Part shown: piece by piece, positions 34,073-46,266 of the stretch
Numbering within the stretch: the first letter of the stretch is position 1
Layout: each line of letters begins with the position of its first letter
From: Procambarus clarkii
Taxonomy: Eukaryota; Arthropoda; Malacostraca; Decapoda; Cambaridae
DNA length: 64,000 nt
Assembly (NCBI RefSeq): GCF_040958095.1
Contig: NC_091228.1
Coordinates: 6,693,200-6,757,199 of the forward strand
Direction of reading: 5' to 3'
Translations under genes and position numbers: made by a program
The notes under the pieces: generated by a model
What the model saw: the letters and a program-made list of their open reading frames with translations, nothing else
Database searches by the model: none
What the model was told of the DNA's origin: nothing

Positions 34073-34429
34073 TCGCACTTTCGTATAGTCAATATTGACT
34101 TATTAAATATGTGCATATGTGACATACTAAACATACTAGTTTACCTTGAAAAGTTTCATAGAAAATACCGACCTTACCTAACCTTCTTAGTATGTTAAGA
34201 TAAGCATCTTATTGCTTCGTAATTACAATTATTAACCTATTATAGGTATAGGTTAAGTAATAATTGTAATTACGAAGCAATAAGATGCTTATCTTAACAT
34301 ACTAAGAAGGTTAGATAAGGTCGGTATTTTCTATGAAGCTTTTCAAGGTAAACTAGTATGTTTAGTATGTCACATATGCACGTATTTAATAAGTCAATAT
34401 TGACTGTAAGAAAGTGCGAGAACGGGTTG
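34073..34429. mobile_element. MITE-3, complete palindromic copy with 7-bp target duplication
   Basis: It starts CAACCCGTTCTCGCACTTTC and ends GAAAGTGCGAGAACGGGTTG. Nearly the whole 357 bp folds on itself (for example CTTCTTAGTATGTTAAGATA against its inverse). GACACCT flanks both sides (34066-34072 and 34430-34436). No coding sequence. Confidence 0.9.
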
Positions 34430-34436
34430 GACACCT

Positions 34437-34905
34437 CGTAAGGGCGAGTTGGATGTCAAAACCCCCAAGAAATGTCACCGATTCTTGAACGGTTTCATCT
34501 TCACTTTGGTACCTAGAATCCGACACCTGTTCCCACTGACTAATTTATTATATTGCACTTACTTCAGTTTAACTCTTCTGGCCATTTATTGGATCATTTC
34601 TTTCAGTTATTTAGATCATCTTGAAGTTTCTCGCTATCTTATTCCAGATTTATCCCCATAATTCATTAGCAAAGATTGAGAGGAACGGGTCTTTACCCTG
34701 TGGAAGATTATATAGAGCTAAAAAAGGCTCTATAAGTGCCTCTTGTGGGACTCTATTGGTGGCATCTCTTCTGCTCTATTGACTCACTTATGTAGCTTAG
34801 AGCCCCACATATTCACTTATATGTGTCACTTCTGTCTGTTTCTCCCACCTGTCCACTAGTCTCTTGGAAGGCTGTGTGACAGCTCAGACAGGCGTACGGC
34901 TAGAG
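34437..34905. other. no gene recognised
   Basis: Unique, AT-rich. The open frame 34449-34661 is hydrophobic but unsupported. A decayed LINE thumb is possible but not shown. Confidence 0.3.
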
Positions 34906-34910
34906 CCCCG

Positions 34911-35062
34911 CTCCTGTGCCAGGTAAGTCCACTACGGGCTCACCATAGCCCGTGCTACTTGCCCCGCTCCTGTGCCAGGTAAGTCCACTACGGGCTCACC
35001 ATAGCCCGTGCTACTTGGAAATTTTTGTTCCCAGCAGCTTTATCTAAAACAACAACAACAAC
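34911..35062 (+). repeat. HP-CAA element with duplicated 5' unit
   Basis: GAGCCCCGCTCCTGTGCCAG, then GTAAGTCCACTACGGGCTCA, occurs twice (about 58 bp apart). The hairpin TACTTGGAAATTTTTGTTCC and (CAA)n tail follow. Confidence 0.85.
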
Positions 35063-35191
35063 AGATATGCGTGTTTAAGCGTGGGCGTGTCTACGGGGAA
35101 ATGGGAATTAAATGTTTCGTTGTATTATGTATTGTATTCTACGTTTTATAGTGTGTGTGGGCTGGGTGTGTGGTCTAAGTTGGGCCCCGAG

Positions 35192-35400
35192 AGGCGAGTT
35201 TATTGGGCAGCGTCACTCATCCTGTGAGTGGACACACCGCCATAGTGACAGTATTGGGCAGCGCCACTCATCCTGTGAGTGGACACAACGCCATAGTGAC
35301 AGTATTGGGCAGCGCTACTCATCCTGTGAGTAAACACACCGCCATAGTGACAGTATTGGGCAGCGCTACTCATCCTGTGAGTAAACACACCGCCATAGCA
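35192..35400. repeat. about 50-bp minisatellite (GGGCAGCGCCACTCATCCTG)
   Basis: Four units with TGTGAGTGGACACACCGCCA and GTAAACACACC variants. Confidence 0.93.
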
Positions 35401-35569
35401 GCATGTACAACACTCCCCAATAGGAAGAAAACCCGCTGGGTTGTTCATCCTATCACTTGTACTCAGACACAGCTGGGACTTGCTTAACTGTCTCAAGTGA
35501 ACAGCTTAACAGACAAGAAGTTTAACACTCCTCAACCCTTAAAAAAGCTGCAGTCATTGAGAAGGAAAA

Positions 35570-35755
35570 GGAAATTATCGGAGAAAACCCCAAGCCATTA
35601 CGACTATATAGCACTGAGAAGGGGGGTCAGAATAAGGATTTGAGATGGGGACGGGGGAAAAGAAATGCTGCCCCAACCACTTTGAGACGATCGGGGATTA
35701 AACACCGACCTGCAGGAAGCGAGACCGTCGCTCTATCGTCCAGCCCAAGTGGTTG
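35570..35755 (-). mobile_element. SINE-C, near full length
   Basis: AAGGAAATTATCGGAGAAAA through GACCGTCGCTCTATCGTCCA. Confidence 0.85.
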
Positions 35756-35991
35756 AAGTCGTTTGGGACTGGTTTATGAGTGGCCATAATGTAATAGACC
35801 CACTGCCATCGTCTGTACCGTCTCTGACGCTGTTGGGAATTGCTAGTGACGGCCAGACGGGACTTGTGGACACGGCAAGGGGGAAGGGACCAATGGTGAG
35901 GGCTTTGACCTGTGCATGGAGAGAGTGGAGAGGTCACAGAGTGCAGGGAGGGTGGGGTTGTAACAGAGGAAAGGGAAAGGAGATGGGAGAG

Positions 35992-36585
<594 letters not shown>

Positions 36586-36959
36586 GAAAGTGAGAGGTAG
36601 CAGAAAGGCCCCACAACAAGAGGTAACCTCTACAAGGTAAATAAGAACTTTACTGCAATAAATCAAGAACCGCTCCGAAAAAATCAAAACAAAAAGGAAC
36701 TGGCGTCAGAAATTGTTTATTATTTGACGGTAAAGTTGGCGCGAATTTGAGAGAGTTCGCAGTTTGTGTCTATACTTATGACTGCGCTTGTGCGTGCCCG
36801 GATTTGCGCACCCGTGCGCTCGCGTCCCACACGTAGAAACACGTGTGAATGTTACGCTACGATTATGTGTTGATAGTGAATATGTACGCAGGCCTCTCGA
36901 CTCACATATCGTTATGCCCTCGGCCTCTCCAGCTCCTGGCTTGATCTGGGCCTCGAGGC

Positions 36960-37460
36960 CGTCCACCCTACACCCAGGACGACTGCCACAGGCCGCCCAC
37001 CCAACACCGTAGGACGCCTGCCCCAGGCCGCCCACCATACACCCAGGACGCCCGCCCCAGGCCGCCCACCATACACCCAGGACGCCCGCCACAGGCCGTC
37101 CACCATACACCCAGGACGCCCGCCACAGGCCGCCCACCCTACACCCAGGACGCCCGCCCCAGGCCGCCCACCATACACCCAGAACGCCCGCCCTAGGCCG
37201 CCCACCATACACCCAGGACGCCTGCCCCAGGCCGCCCACCATACACCCAGGACGCCCGCCACAGGCCGCCCACCATACACCCAGGACGGCCGCCCGCCAC
37301 AGGCCGCCCACCTTACACCCAGGGACGCCCACCCCAGGCCGCCCACCATACACCCAGGGACGCCCGCCCCAGGCCGCCCACCATACACCCAGGGACGCCC
37401 GCCACAGGCCGCCCACCATGCACCCAGGCCACCCACCATACACCCAGGCCGCCCACCACA
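36960..37460. repeat. 34-bp minisatellite (GCCGCCCACCATACACCCAG)
   Basis: About fourteen units with CCCCAGG/CACAGG variants. Open minus frames (WAAWG..., GGRPG...) are artefacts of the unit. Confidence 0.94.
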
Positions 37461-37545
37461 GGTCGCTCTCTATCACAGCGAGAAAGTGGAGGAAAGAACA
37501 CAGTTGTGATGCGAGAGTATCCTGTTGTTAAACTATTAGGGACAA

Positions 37546-37617
37546 GGGCAGGGGGCGTGGGGGGGGGGGGCTGGGGCGTGGGGGGGGGGGGGCTGGGGGG
37601 GGCGGGGGGGGGGGTTA
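37546..37617 (+). repeat. poly-G dominated tract
   Basis: Several runs of 8-13 G (GGGGCGTGGGGGGGGGGGG), with strong G-quadruplex potential. Confidence 0.9.
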
Positions 37618-37747
37618 CCAGCATACTGGGAAAGTCAGGTATTATGTTTTTGTTTATTTGCGTCCCTCACACCCCCCCCCTCCCTTTGGGTATACTTGGT
37701 TATACTCCGTTGTATTTTGTGAGGGATAAGGGAAGGGAGTGGGATGG

Positions 37748-37930
37748 ATCAGGAGAAAGCATCAAGGTATTACGACTATATGGCACTGGGAAGGGGTCAG
37801 GATTAGGATTTGGGATGGGACGGGGGGAAAGGAATGGTGCCCAACCACTTGTGGACGGTCGAGGGGAATTGAACGCCGACCTGCATGATGCGAGACCGTC
37901 GCTCTACCGTCCAGCCCAAGTGATTGGACT
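37748..37930 (-). mobile_element. SINE-C, near full length
   Basis: GGAGAAAGCATCAAGGTATT to CTCTACCGTCCAGCCCAAG. The copy is close to that at 36106, including GGTCGAGGGGAATTGAACGC. Confidence 0.88.
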
Positions 37931-38124
37931 TAAGCCACAGCTCTTGGTGTCCGCCTTCTGAACTCTCCACTCAATATTTTTGCTGCTTGCCAATGTTGAG
38001 CTCCATCTCCTGGTCCCCCGGACTATTACTCATTAGTAACTTTTACTTCTTTCACACTGGGAAAAAATTGTTTCTTAGGCTCATTTGAGTTATAATATAT
38101 TCACCTTTGGCTTGTTTTTCTTGT

Positions 38125-38300
38125 CTAAGGTGTAGCTATGGTCTGAGGGTGTATAGGACCCTCCACTAGGGTGTAGCTATAGTCTGAGGGTGTATAGGGC
38201 CCTCCACTAGGGTGTAGCTATGGTCTGAGGGTGTATAGGACCCTCCACTAGGGTGTAGCTATGGTCTGAAGGTGTATAGGGCCCTCCACTAGGGTGCAAT
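38125..38300. repeat. 41-bp tandem repeat (GGTGTAGCTATGGTCTGAGG)
   Basis: Four units with GGACC/GGGCC variants. Confidence 0.93.
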
Positions 38301-38650
38301 GGTCATGGGCGGATCATCTGCTCATCTCACGTCTTCGTGTGGGCCACACCCACAGCTACGAGTCTCCACACCTATGCGTACCTACACCCATATGTGCCCA
38401 CAAATATGCGTGCCCACACCTGTGTATGTCCACACACATGTGTGTGCCCACACCCATGTGTGCCCAAGCCTAAACCTGTGCCCCCTTGTATTTTCCCAAC
38501 CCTTCCATCACCCACACGGCTCTCTCTCCACACACCTGTAACTCCAAACTCCCACAGCTTACTCCCAACTCCCACAAGTAACCTCCCTACACCAGCGGTT
38601 GTGGAACCAATCCTCATCCTGAATTCTCCTTCACAATATATCCTTTAATC
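38300..38650. other. CA-rich low-complexity stretch
   Basis: Loose CCACACCTGTGTNTGCCCAC repeats. No gene. Confidence 0.5.
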
Positions 38651-38689
38651 CACATTCTTGCTTCACACCCCACCCCCACACACCTGTGT

Positions 38690-38900
38690 CTGCTCCCACA
38701 CCTGACTCTCACAGCCCTGCCTCACCCCCACAGCCCTGCCTCACCCCCCACAGCCCTGTCTCACCCCCCACAGCCCTCTCAGACCCTGCCTCGCCCCCCA
38801 CAGCCCTCTCAGACCCTGCCTCGCCCCCCACAGCCCTGCCTCACCCCCCACAGACCTGCCTCACCCCCCACAGCCCTCTCAGACCCTGCCTCGCCCCCAT
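38690..38900. repeat. minisatellite (CCCCCCACAGCCCTGCCTCA)
   Basis: About ten units of 19-35 bp in two alternating forms. Confidence 0.9.
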
Positions 38901-39135
38901 CCTTCCCCAACACAGCCACATACACAGAACCTGTCTTTGCTAGGCAGGTGCGGCCCCAGACCCCCAATCTTTCTTTTTTCCGCCTTCACAGATAATGAAT
39001 TTTAGACCATGGTTATTGACCCCTGAATACTGGTCACATGGTAGTTTAGATCGGAGTGATTGGGTTAGGTCGGCGTGGTTAGCACTGTACAAGCACCTCA
39101 ATCACCTTCTATGGTTGGGTGCTCCAAAACTCCCC

Positions 39136-39320
39136 ATGTTCTGCAACAGATCTCCAATCCTGTGTTCTGCAACAGATCTCCAATCCTGTGTTCTGCAACA
39201 GATCTCCAATCCTGTGTTCTGCAACAGATCTCCAATCCTGTGTTCTGCAACAGATCTCCAATCCTGTGTTCTGCAACAGATCTCCAATCCTGTGTTCTGC
39301 AACAGATCTCCAATCCTGTC
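39136..39320. repeat. 26-bp minisatellite (TTCTGCAACAGATCTCCAAT)
   Basis: Seven near-identical units, open in several frames. Confidence 0.95.
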
Positions 39321-39405
39321 TATGCAGGACAGATGAAAAAGAATATAAGCATTATATGAGTGAATAACCACGTCTTTGGAAGAAAATAAGTCTAAAAACT
39401 GCAGT

Positions 39406-39478
39406 TTACGGGCTCACCATAGCCCGTGCTACATGGACACTTCGTCCTGAGTAGCTAAATCTGAAATAACATAAAAAA
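39406..39478 (+). repeat. HP-CAA element, diverged
   Basis: ACGGGCTCACCATAGCCCGT hairpin, then a degraded second hairpin (ACATGGACACTTCGTCCTGA). Confidence 0.7.
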
Positions 39479-39574
39479 CTGCAATTTAAAAAAAGCCCAC
39501 TGAAGTGCAGGGTCTGAGAGGCTGAGTGTGGAACCACTCCATCCCTATAAATTGACGTAGGGTTCATTTGACCT

Positions 39575-39990
39575 TCCTTACGGGTTATTCATGCCCGTGC
39601 CACCTCTTGGGTGGCTTAATCTTCATCAATCAATCAATGTGATTGACACGGGAGACATCTCCCGTCACGCAGGGTGCAGTCGCACCTCCACAGATCTCCA
39701 GTATCATGTATTGATACTGGTAATGGCTCAAAAGGGCCACCATTTACGGGCTATTCATGCCCGTGCCACCTCTTTGGTGGCTTAATCTTCATCAATCAAT
39801 CAATGTGAGCTTCACTGTCGCTCGCCCGGTGATGTCGTCACGCAGGGTGCAGTTGCGCCTCCACAGATCTCCAGTATCATCTTTTGATACTGGTAATGGC
39901 TCGAAAGGGCCACCACTTACGGGCTATTCATGCCGGTGCCACCTCTTGGGTGGCTTAATCTTCATCAATCAATCAATCGCCCGGTGACAG
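39575..39990. repeat. about 170-bp tandem repeat (TTACGGGCTATTCATGCCCG)
   Basis: Three copies start at 39578, 39744 and 39916. Each holds GCCACCTCTTGGGTGGCTTA, ATCAATCAATCAATG and CTCCACAGATCTCCAGTATC. Confidence 0.9.
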
Positions 39991-40145
39991 CAGATGGTCG
40001 AGACGACGTCTCCTGCTGGGAATAGTTTAGATCTAATGCGAATATACATGTTAAGGACTTTGACGACATTGTATCGACATAATTATGTCACCTGCAGGTA
40101 CGACAAGTGTCGGAGAGACGCCGGTCGTGTTGGTGACAATAAGAA

Positions 40146-40300
40146 GCAATAAGAAGCTTATCTTAAGATACTAACAAGGTTAGGTAAGGTCGGTGTTTTC
40201 TATGAATCTTTTTAAGGGTATCTATTATGTTCAGTATGTCACCTATGCACATATTTAATAAGTCAATATTAACTTATTAAATTTGCGAGAACGGGTTGTA
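40146..40300. mobile_element. MITE-3, right half only
   Basis: AAGCTTATCTTAAGATACTA to TTGCGAGAACGGGTTG. The left arm is missing. Confidence 0.82.
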
Positions 40301-40523
40301 GTATTGATGGGACGGTGGGGCGGACGGAGAGGTATGTTGTCTGTCTCACTCTCTGTCCGTCTCTGTCCGGTGGTGTGCTTACCTGGTAGTGACTATGGTG
40401 GCTGAGATCTAGCTCTTGAGACCCCTCTTGGCCTGGTTGTTCCTGTGGTGTTAGTGTATAAGTGTTCTGATGATTTTTTTTTTGGTCATATCTGCGCTTA
40501 GTTGCGGATAGATGTGGCTTCAA

Positions 40524-40524
40524 G

Positions 40525-40608
<84 letters not shown>
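40524..40608. repeat. (GT)n joined to the LINE-1 3' end
   Basis: Read on the minus strand it directly follows the LINE-1 3' UTR end as (AC)n. Confidence 0.96.
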
Positions 40609-40611
<3 letters not shown>

Positions 40612-41105
40612 GTGTGTTTGCGGGGGTTGAGCTCTGGCTCTTTGGTCCCGTCTCCCAACCGTCAATCAATTGATGTACAGGTTCCTGAGCCTACTGGGCT
40701 CTATCATATCTACATATAAAACTGTGTATGGAGTCAGCCTCCACCACATCACTGCCTAATGCATTTCATTTGTTAACTACTCTGACACTGAAAAAACTCT
40801 TTCTAATCTGTGCCACATTTGGGTACTAAGTTTCCACCTGTGTCCTCTTGTTCGTGTTCAACCCATGGTAAATAGTTTGTCTTTATCCACTCTGTCAATT
40901 CCCCTGAAAATCTTGTAGGTGGTTATCATGTCTCCCCTTACTCTTCTGTCTTCCAGGGACGTGAGATTTAGCTCCTGTAGCCTTTCCTCGTAGCTCATAC
41001 CTCTCAGTTCTGGAACTAGTCTGGTGGCATACCTCTGAATGTTCTCCAACTTTGTCTTATGTTTAACTAGACATGGACTCCAGACTGGAGTATCCGTGTG
41101 TGCCT
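40609..41105 (-). mobile_element. LINE-1, 5'-truncated copy
   Basis: The minus strand reads KLENIQRYATRLVPELRG, SYEERLQELNLTSLEDRRV, RGDMITTYKIFRGIDRVDKD, then the ADSIHSF C-terminus and the 3' UTR (GGGACCAAAGAGCCAGAGCT). There is at least one stop and one frame change after DKLFTMG. The tail runs into (AC)n. Confidence 0.92.
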
Positions 41106-41470
41106 TAAGCAGATCCTCAGAACCTTTGCCCTTTAGGCCAGAAGGCAGTAGAGCGCCGTGAGAGTGGAGGATGGGGGGGGGGGGGGGCGGGGCTCAGGAT
41201 AGACAAGTCTACCCTCCATAACACAAATCGTTCTCTCGGATGGGTTCCATCATTGACTCCAATAAACCCAATTCACGTGTTAATATCCACGTCAACACGG
41301 TTGGTGTTCGTGAGCGAAGTGCTTGGGACAGTATCAGTTCAAGACAATAAATTTATATATATATATATAATATGTAAAGGAGTTTAAGATCTGCAAGGTC
41401 TCTTGACAGACACACACAAGAGAGAAAGTAAGCATTCATCTTGGAATTTATTTGAATAAATTCTCACAAT
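41106..41470. other. no gene recognised
   Basis: Polymeric G at 41173 and a short TATATA run. Otherwise unique. Confidence 0.35.
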
Positions 41471-41471
41471 C

Positions 41472-41582
41472 TCACAATCGACTTGAGAATGGTTCAGGAC
41501 GGACCGAAACGTCGTCGTCCCTTCACCTTCTAGTGTGTGGTCTGGTCAACATTAGCCACGTTATTGTGACTCATCGCCTGCT
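41472..41582. mobile_element. FB-1, right arm only
   Basis: CACAATCGACTTGAGAATGG to CCACGTTATTGTGACTCATC and GCCTG, giving the full outer arm. Confidence 0.87.
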
Positions 41583-41631
41583 GATTTTAATAAAAAACAT
41601 GTCCATTCATTTGCAAAGTTAACCAGAGGTG

Positions 41632-41634
<3 letters not shown>

Positions 41635-41720
<86 letters not shown>
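41635..41720. repeat. (TA)n microsatellite
   Basis: Pure TA. Confidence 0.97.
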
Positions 41721-43500
<1,780 letters not shown>

Positions 43501-43502
43501 CG

Positions 43503-43712
43503 TTTTGGGTGAGGTGATATGACACAAAAGTTTTGGGTGAGGGGATATGACACAAAAGTTTTGGGTGAGGGGATATGACACAAAAGTTTTGGGTGAGGGG
43601 ATATGACACAAAAGTTTTGGGTGAGGGGATATGACACAAAAGTTTTGGGTGAGGTGATATGACACAAAAGTTTTGGGTGAGGTGATATGACACAAAAGTT
43701 TTGGGTGAGATG
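43503..43712. repeat. 28-bp minisatellite (TTTTGGGTGAGGGGATATGA)
   Basis: Seven full units and one partial unit, with G/T variation at one site. Confidence 0.95.
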
Positions 43713-43734
43713 GGTAAAAGTTGGGTATGAAAAC

Positions 43735-44150
43735 ATAAGAATGGAAGTAACTACAGAAGGCCTATTGGCCCATACTTTCTCTTGCTGTTTCTATATTGGT
43801 TCGGGGTCTTGAAGTGGGGTAGAATATAGTTATGCATTAATTGGCTGTTGATTGCTGGTGTTGACTTTTTGATGTGTAGCGCCTCGCTGATGTCGAGTCG
43901 CCTGCTATCGCTGTATCTATCGATGATTTCTGTGTTGCTAGTTAAGATTTCTCTGGTGATGGTCTGGTTGTGAAAGAGAGATTATATGTTCCTTGATGGA
44001 GCCTCGTTGTTTGTTCATTGTTAATCGCCTAGAAAGAGACGTTGTTGTCTTGCCTATATATTGAGATCTTTGGGGCTTACAGTCCCCAAGTGGGCATGTG
44101 AAGGCATAGACGACGTTGGTTTCCTTCAAGGCGTTCTGTTTGGTGTCTGG
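43735..44150 (-). mobile_element. Penelope-like element, 3' fragment with GIY-YIG endonuclease remnant
   Basis: The minus strand reads KETNVVYAFTCPLGDC, then QYIGKTTTSLSRRL and GSIKEH, the GIY-YIG pattern of Penelope-like retroelements. A short tail, then AGGCCTTCTGTAGTTACTTC at the 3' flank. It is a broken fossil with about one break in this piece. Its upstream RT part is not present: the sequence changes directly into a different element at about 44150. Confidence 0.75.
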
Positions 44151-44879
44151 GGAGTGTTTCCCCTCTGTATCGCCACGCCGAGGCGCTGGAAAAGGAAGCT
44201 GGCAGCTCTAGGGTTCCTTGTTGTTTCAATTAGCCTAGAACCCAGTTCCTTAAAAAAACTGGTAGCACTTTTACTCCAGGCATCGAGTGTGTCAGAAGCA
44301 ATGGGGACAAAATTGTAGTGGTGATCCAGTTCTCTATACTTACGGGATTTGGCCGATTCCCTGTGGTTGGCAGCGCCACCTGGTTGTGCAACACTGAAGT
44401 CAATGTAGGTGTTAGCCAGGGTTGATACGCACGTGTAGTCCCATACCAACTGCTTGCCGTTCTTCCAGGGGTTCACTGTGATACCATACGGGCGACCAAT
44501 AAGAGCATCAGAGTTACGGGGCGTTAGGTAACGGGGCTCTCTTTCAGCTGGGCATCCAGCTGTGGTGAGGCTCCTCTTGATGATGTCGTTAACTTCACTG
44601 TGCCTAGAGTGCCATCCCCCTGTGCTGTGGCAGAGTAGGCCATGGTGGCCGTACCTGTCAGCCACCACCTCGCCGCAAATACACCTATATCTGGTGTGGA
44701 TTGGGGCAGCAAGGCGGAGGGCCACAGCAATTCGGAGGGCGTGTGGTGTGAGACGCGTGCCAGTTGCCGACATTGGGGTTGCTAGCAGGAAATCCCCTGC
44801 ATGTGGGGCTGCTACTGCTGTGAGGCGAGCAATGTCGTGTTGTGTTGCTACAGCACCCAGGTACTCTGCAGCAGCTTGG

Positions 44880-44883
<4 letters not shown>
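44126..44883 (-). mobile_element. C-terminal module of a restriction-like-endonuclease LINE
   Basis: About 245 element-derived codons on the minus strand are open without a stop. Visible motifs are a Cys/His knuckle (CICGEVVADRYGHHGLLC), WHSRHSEVNDIIKRSL and a PD-(D/E)xK-like arrangement (AEREPRYLTPRN ... GRPYGITVNPW ... LVWDYTCV), where the usual PDG is PYG. LGVAIQRGN lies near the end. This fits the C-terminal zinc knuckle and nuclease of R2-like LINEs from memory, and the RT domain is lost. A (TA)n tract cuts the 5' side, and the last residues run into the Penelope-like fragment. Confidence 0.6.

Positions 44884-44968
<85 letters not shown>
44884..44968. repeat. (TA)n microsatellite
   Basis: Pure TA, at the truncation point of the LINE module. 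Confidence 0.97.
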
Positions 44969-44970
<2 letters not shown>

Positions 44971-45115
44971 ATCCCAGGTACCTATTTACTGCTAGGTGAA
45001 CCGAGGCATTAGGTGAAAGTAAATGTACCCAACCATTTCTGTCCTATCCCAGGATCCTCGATTATGAGTCAAGAGTGAAGCCAACTGAACTACGACCTCT
45101 GCACCTGATGGCCTA
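44969..45115 (-). mobile_element. SINE-D fragment
   Basis: CCCAGGTACCTATTTACTGC, TAGGTGAACCGAGGCATTAG, CAACCATTTCTGTCCTATCC, then a degraded tRNA-like head (ATGAGTCAAGAGTGAAGCCA). Confidence 0.65.
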
Positions 45116-45184
45116 GACGACACCACCCACAATGTCCCCGACTACAACAATAATGCTCATTATAAAACCCCAAAACAAACGCCT

Positions 45185-45275
45185 AGGAGAGGAGGACAGG
45201 GGTAGAGGATCATGATAAGGATATGGGATGGGACGGGGGAGGAAAGGAATGGTGCCCAACCACTTTCGTAGATAG
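45185..45275 (-). mobile_element. SINE-C fragment, head lost
   Basis: GGATCATGATAAGGATATGG and GGAATGGTGCCCAACCACTT. Confidence 0.75.
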
Positions 45276-45417
45276 GGGGGAGGGGACTCGTACAATTGAT
45301 ATGCTTAAGCTCTTTCAGGCGGCCCTGGCTGTACCAAGGGGAGGTGTGATGTGGTTCATGTGGACTGTGAAACCTCTGGCAATGACCTCAATTCTCACAC
45401 ACGCTCATTCTTCACGT

Positions 45418-45765
45418 AGAGTAGATGAGCTGGTTGAGTAGATGAGCTGGTTGAGTAGATGAGCTGGTTGAGTAGATGAGCTGGTGGTGGGCCCCAAGAC
45501 ACTTGGGGCCCACCACTTCTAGCTTCAAGTCTGCCTCTGGGCGCACAGGATGAGTTATATATATTAGATACGACGGTGGTGAAAGGCTAATTGGGGCTTC
45601 AGACTTGAAGCTAGAAGTGGTGGGCACTTGGGGCTTCAGACTTGAAGCTAGAAGTGGTGGGCCCCAAGACACTTGGGGCCCACCACTTCTAGCTTCAAGT
45701 CTGCCTCTGGGCGCACAGGACGAGTTATATATATTAGATACGACGGTGGTGAAAGGCTAATTAAA
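45418..45765. repeat. nested direct and inverted duplications
   Basis: Four 17-bp GTAGATGAGCTGGTTGA units precede a palindrome GTGGGCCCCAAGACACTTGG... seen at 45488 and again at 45658. The flanking block CTTCTAGCTTCAAGTCTGCC to GGTGAAAGGCTAATT is repeated 170 bp apart, and an inverted GACTTGAAGCTAGAAGTGGT lies between. Confidence 0.88.
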
Positions 45766-45883
45766 CTTCGTGCTCCGTAAGGAAGATGACTGCAACATAT
45801 ACTCTTCACTGAATATGCGCTATACTCTGCATATAGGGAGAGTCACATCTCCTAGAGAGGAGGGATACATTTTTTGTTCATCT

Positions 45884-46266
45884 GGGGCCAGATTCACGAA
45901 AGAACTTACGCAAGCACTTGCGAACCTGTCCATCTTTTTTCAATCTTTGGCGGCTTTGTTTTCAATTATTAAACAGTTAATGAGCTCCGAAGCACCAGGA
46001 GGCTGTTTATAACAATAACAACAGTTGATTGGCAAGTTTTCATGCTTGTAAACTGTTTAATAAATGTAACCAAAGCCGTCAAAGATTGAGGAAAGATGTA
46101 CACAAGCATGAAAACTTGCCAATCAACTGTTGTTATTGTTATAAACAGCCTCCTGGTGCTTCGGAGCTCATTAACTGTTTAATAATTGTAAACAAAGCCG
46201 CCAAAGATTGAGAAAAGATGTACAGATTCGTAAGTGTTTGCGTAACTACTTCGTGAATCTAGCCCC
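45884..46266. mobile_element. MITE-2, rearranged copy
   Basis: GGGGCCAGATTCACGAAAGA at the left and GCGTAACTACTTCGTGAATC then TAGCCCC at the right. The interior contains a second inverted copy of the central segment (CAAGCATGAAAACTTGCCAA), so the element is doubled on itself. Confidence 0.85.
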
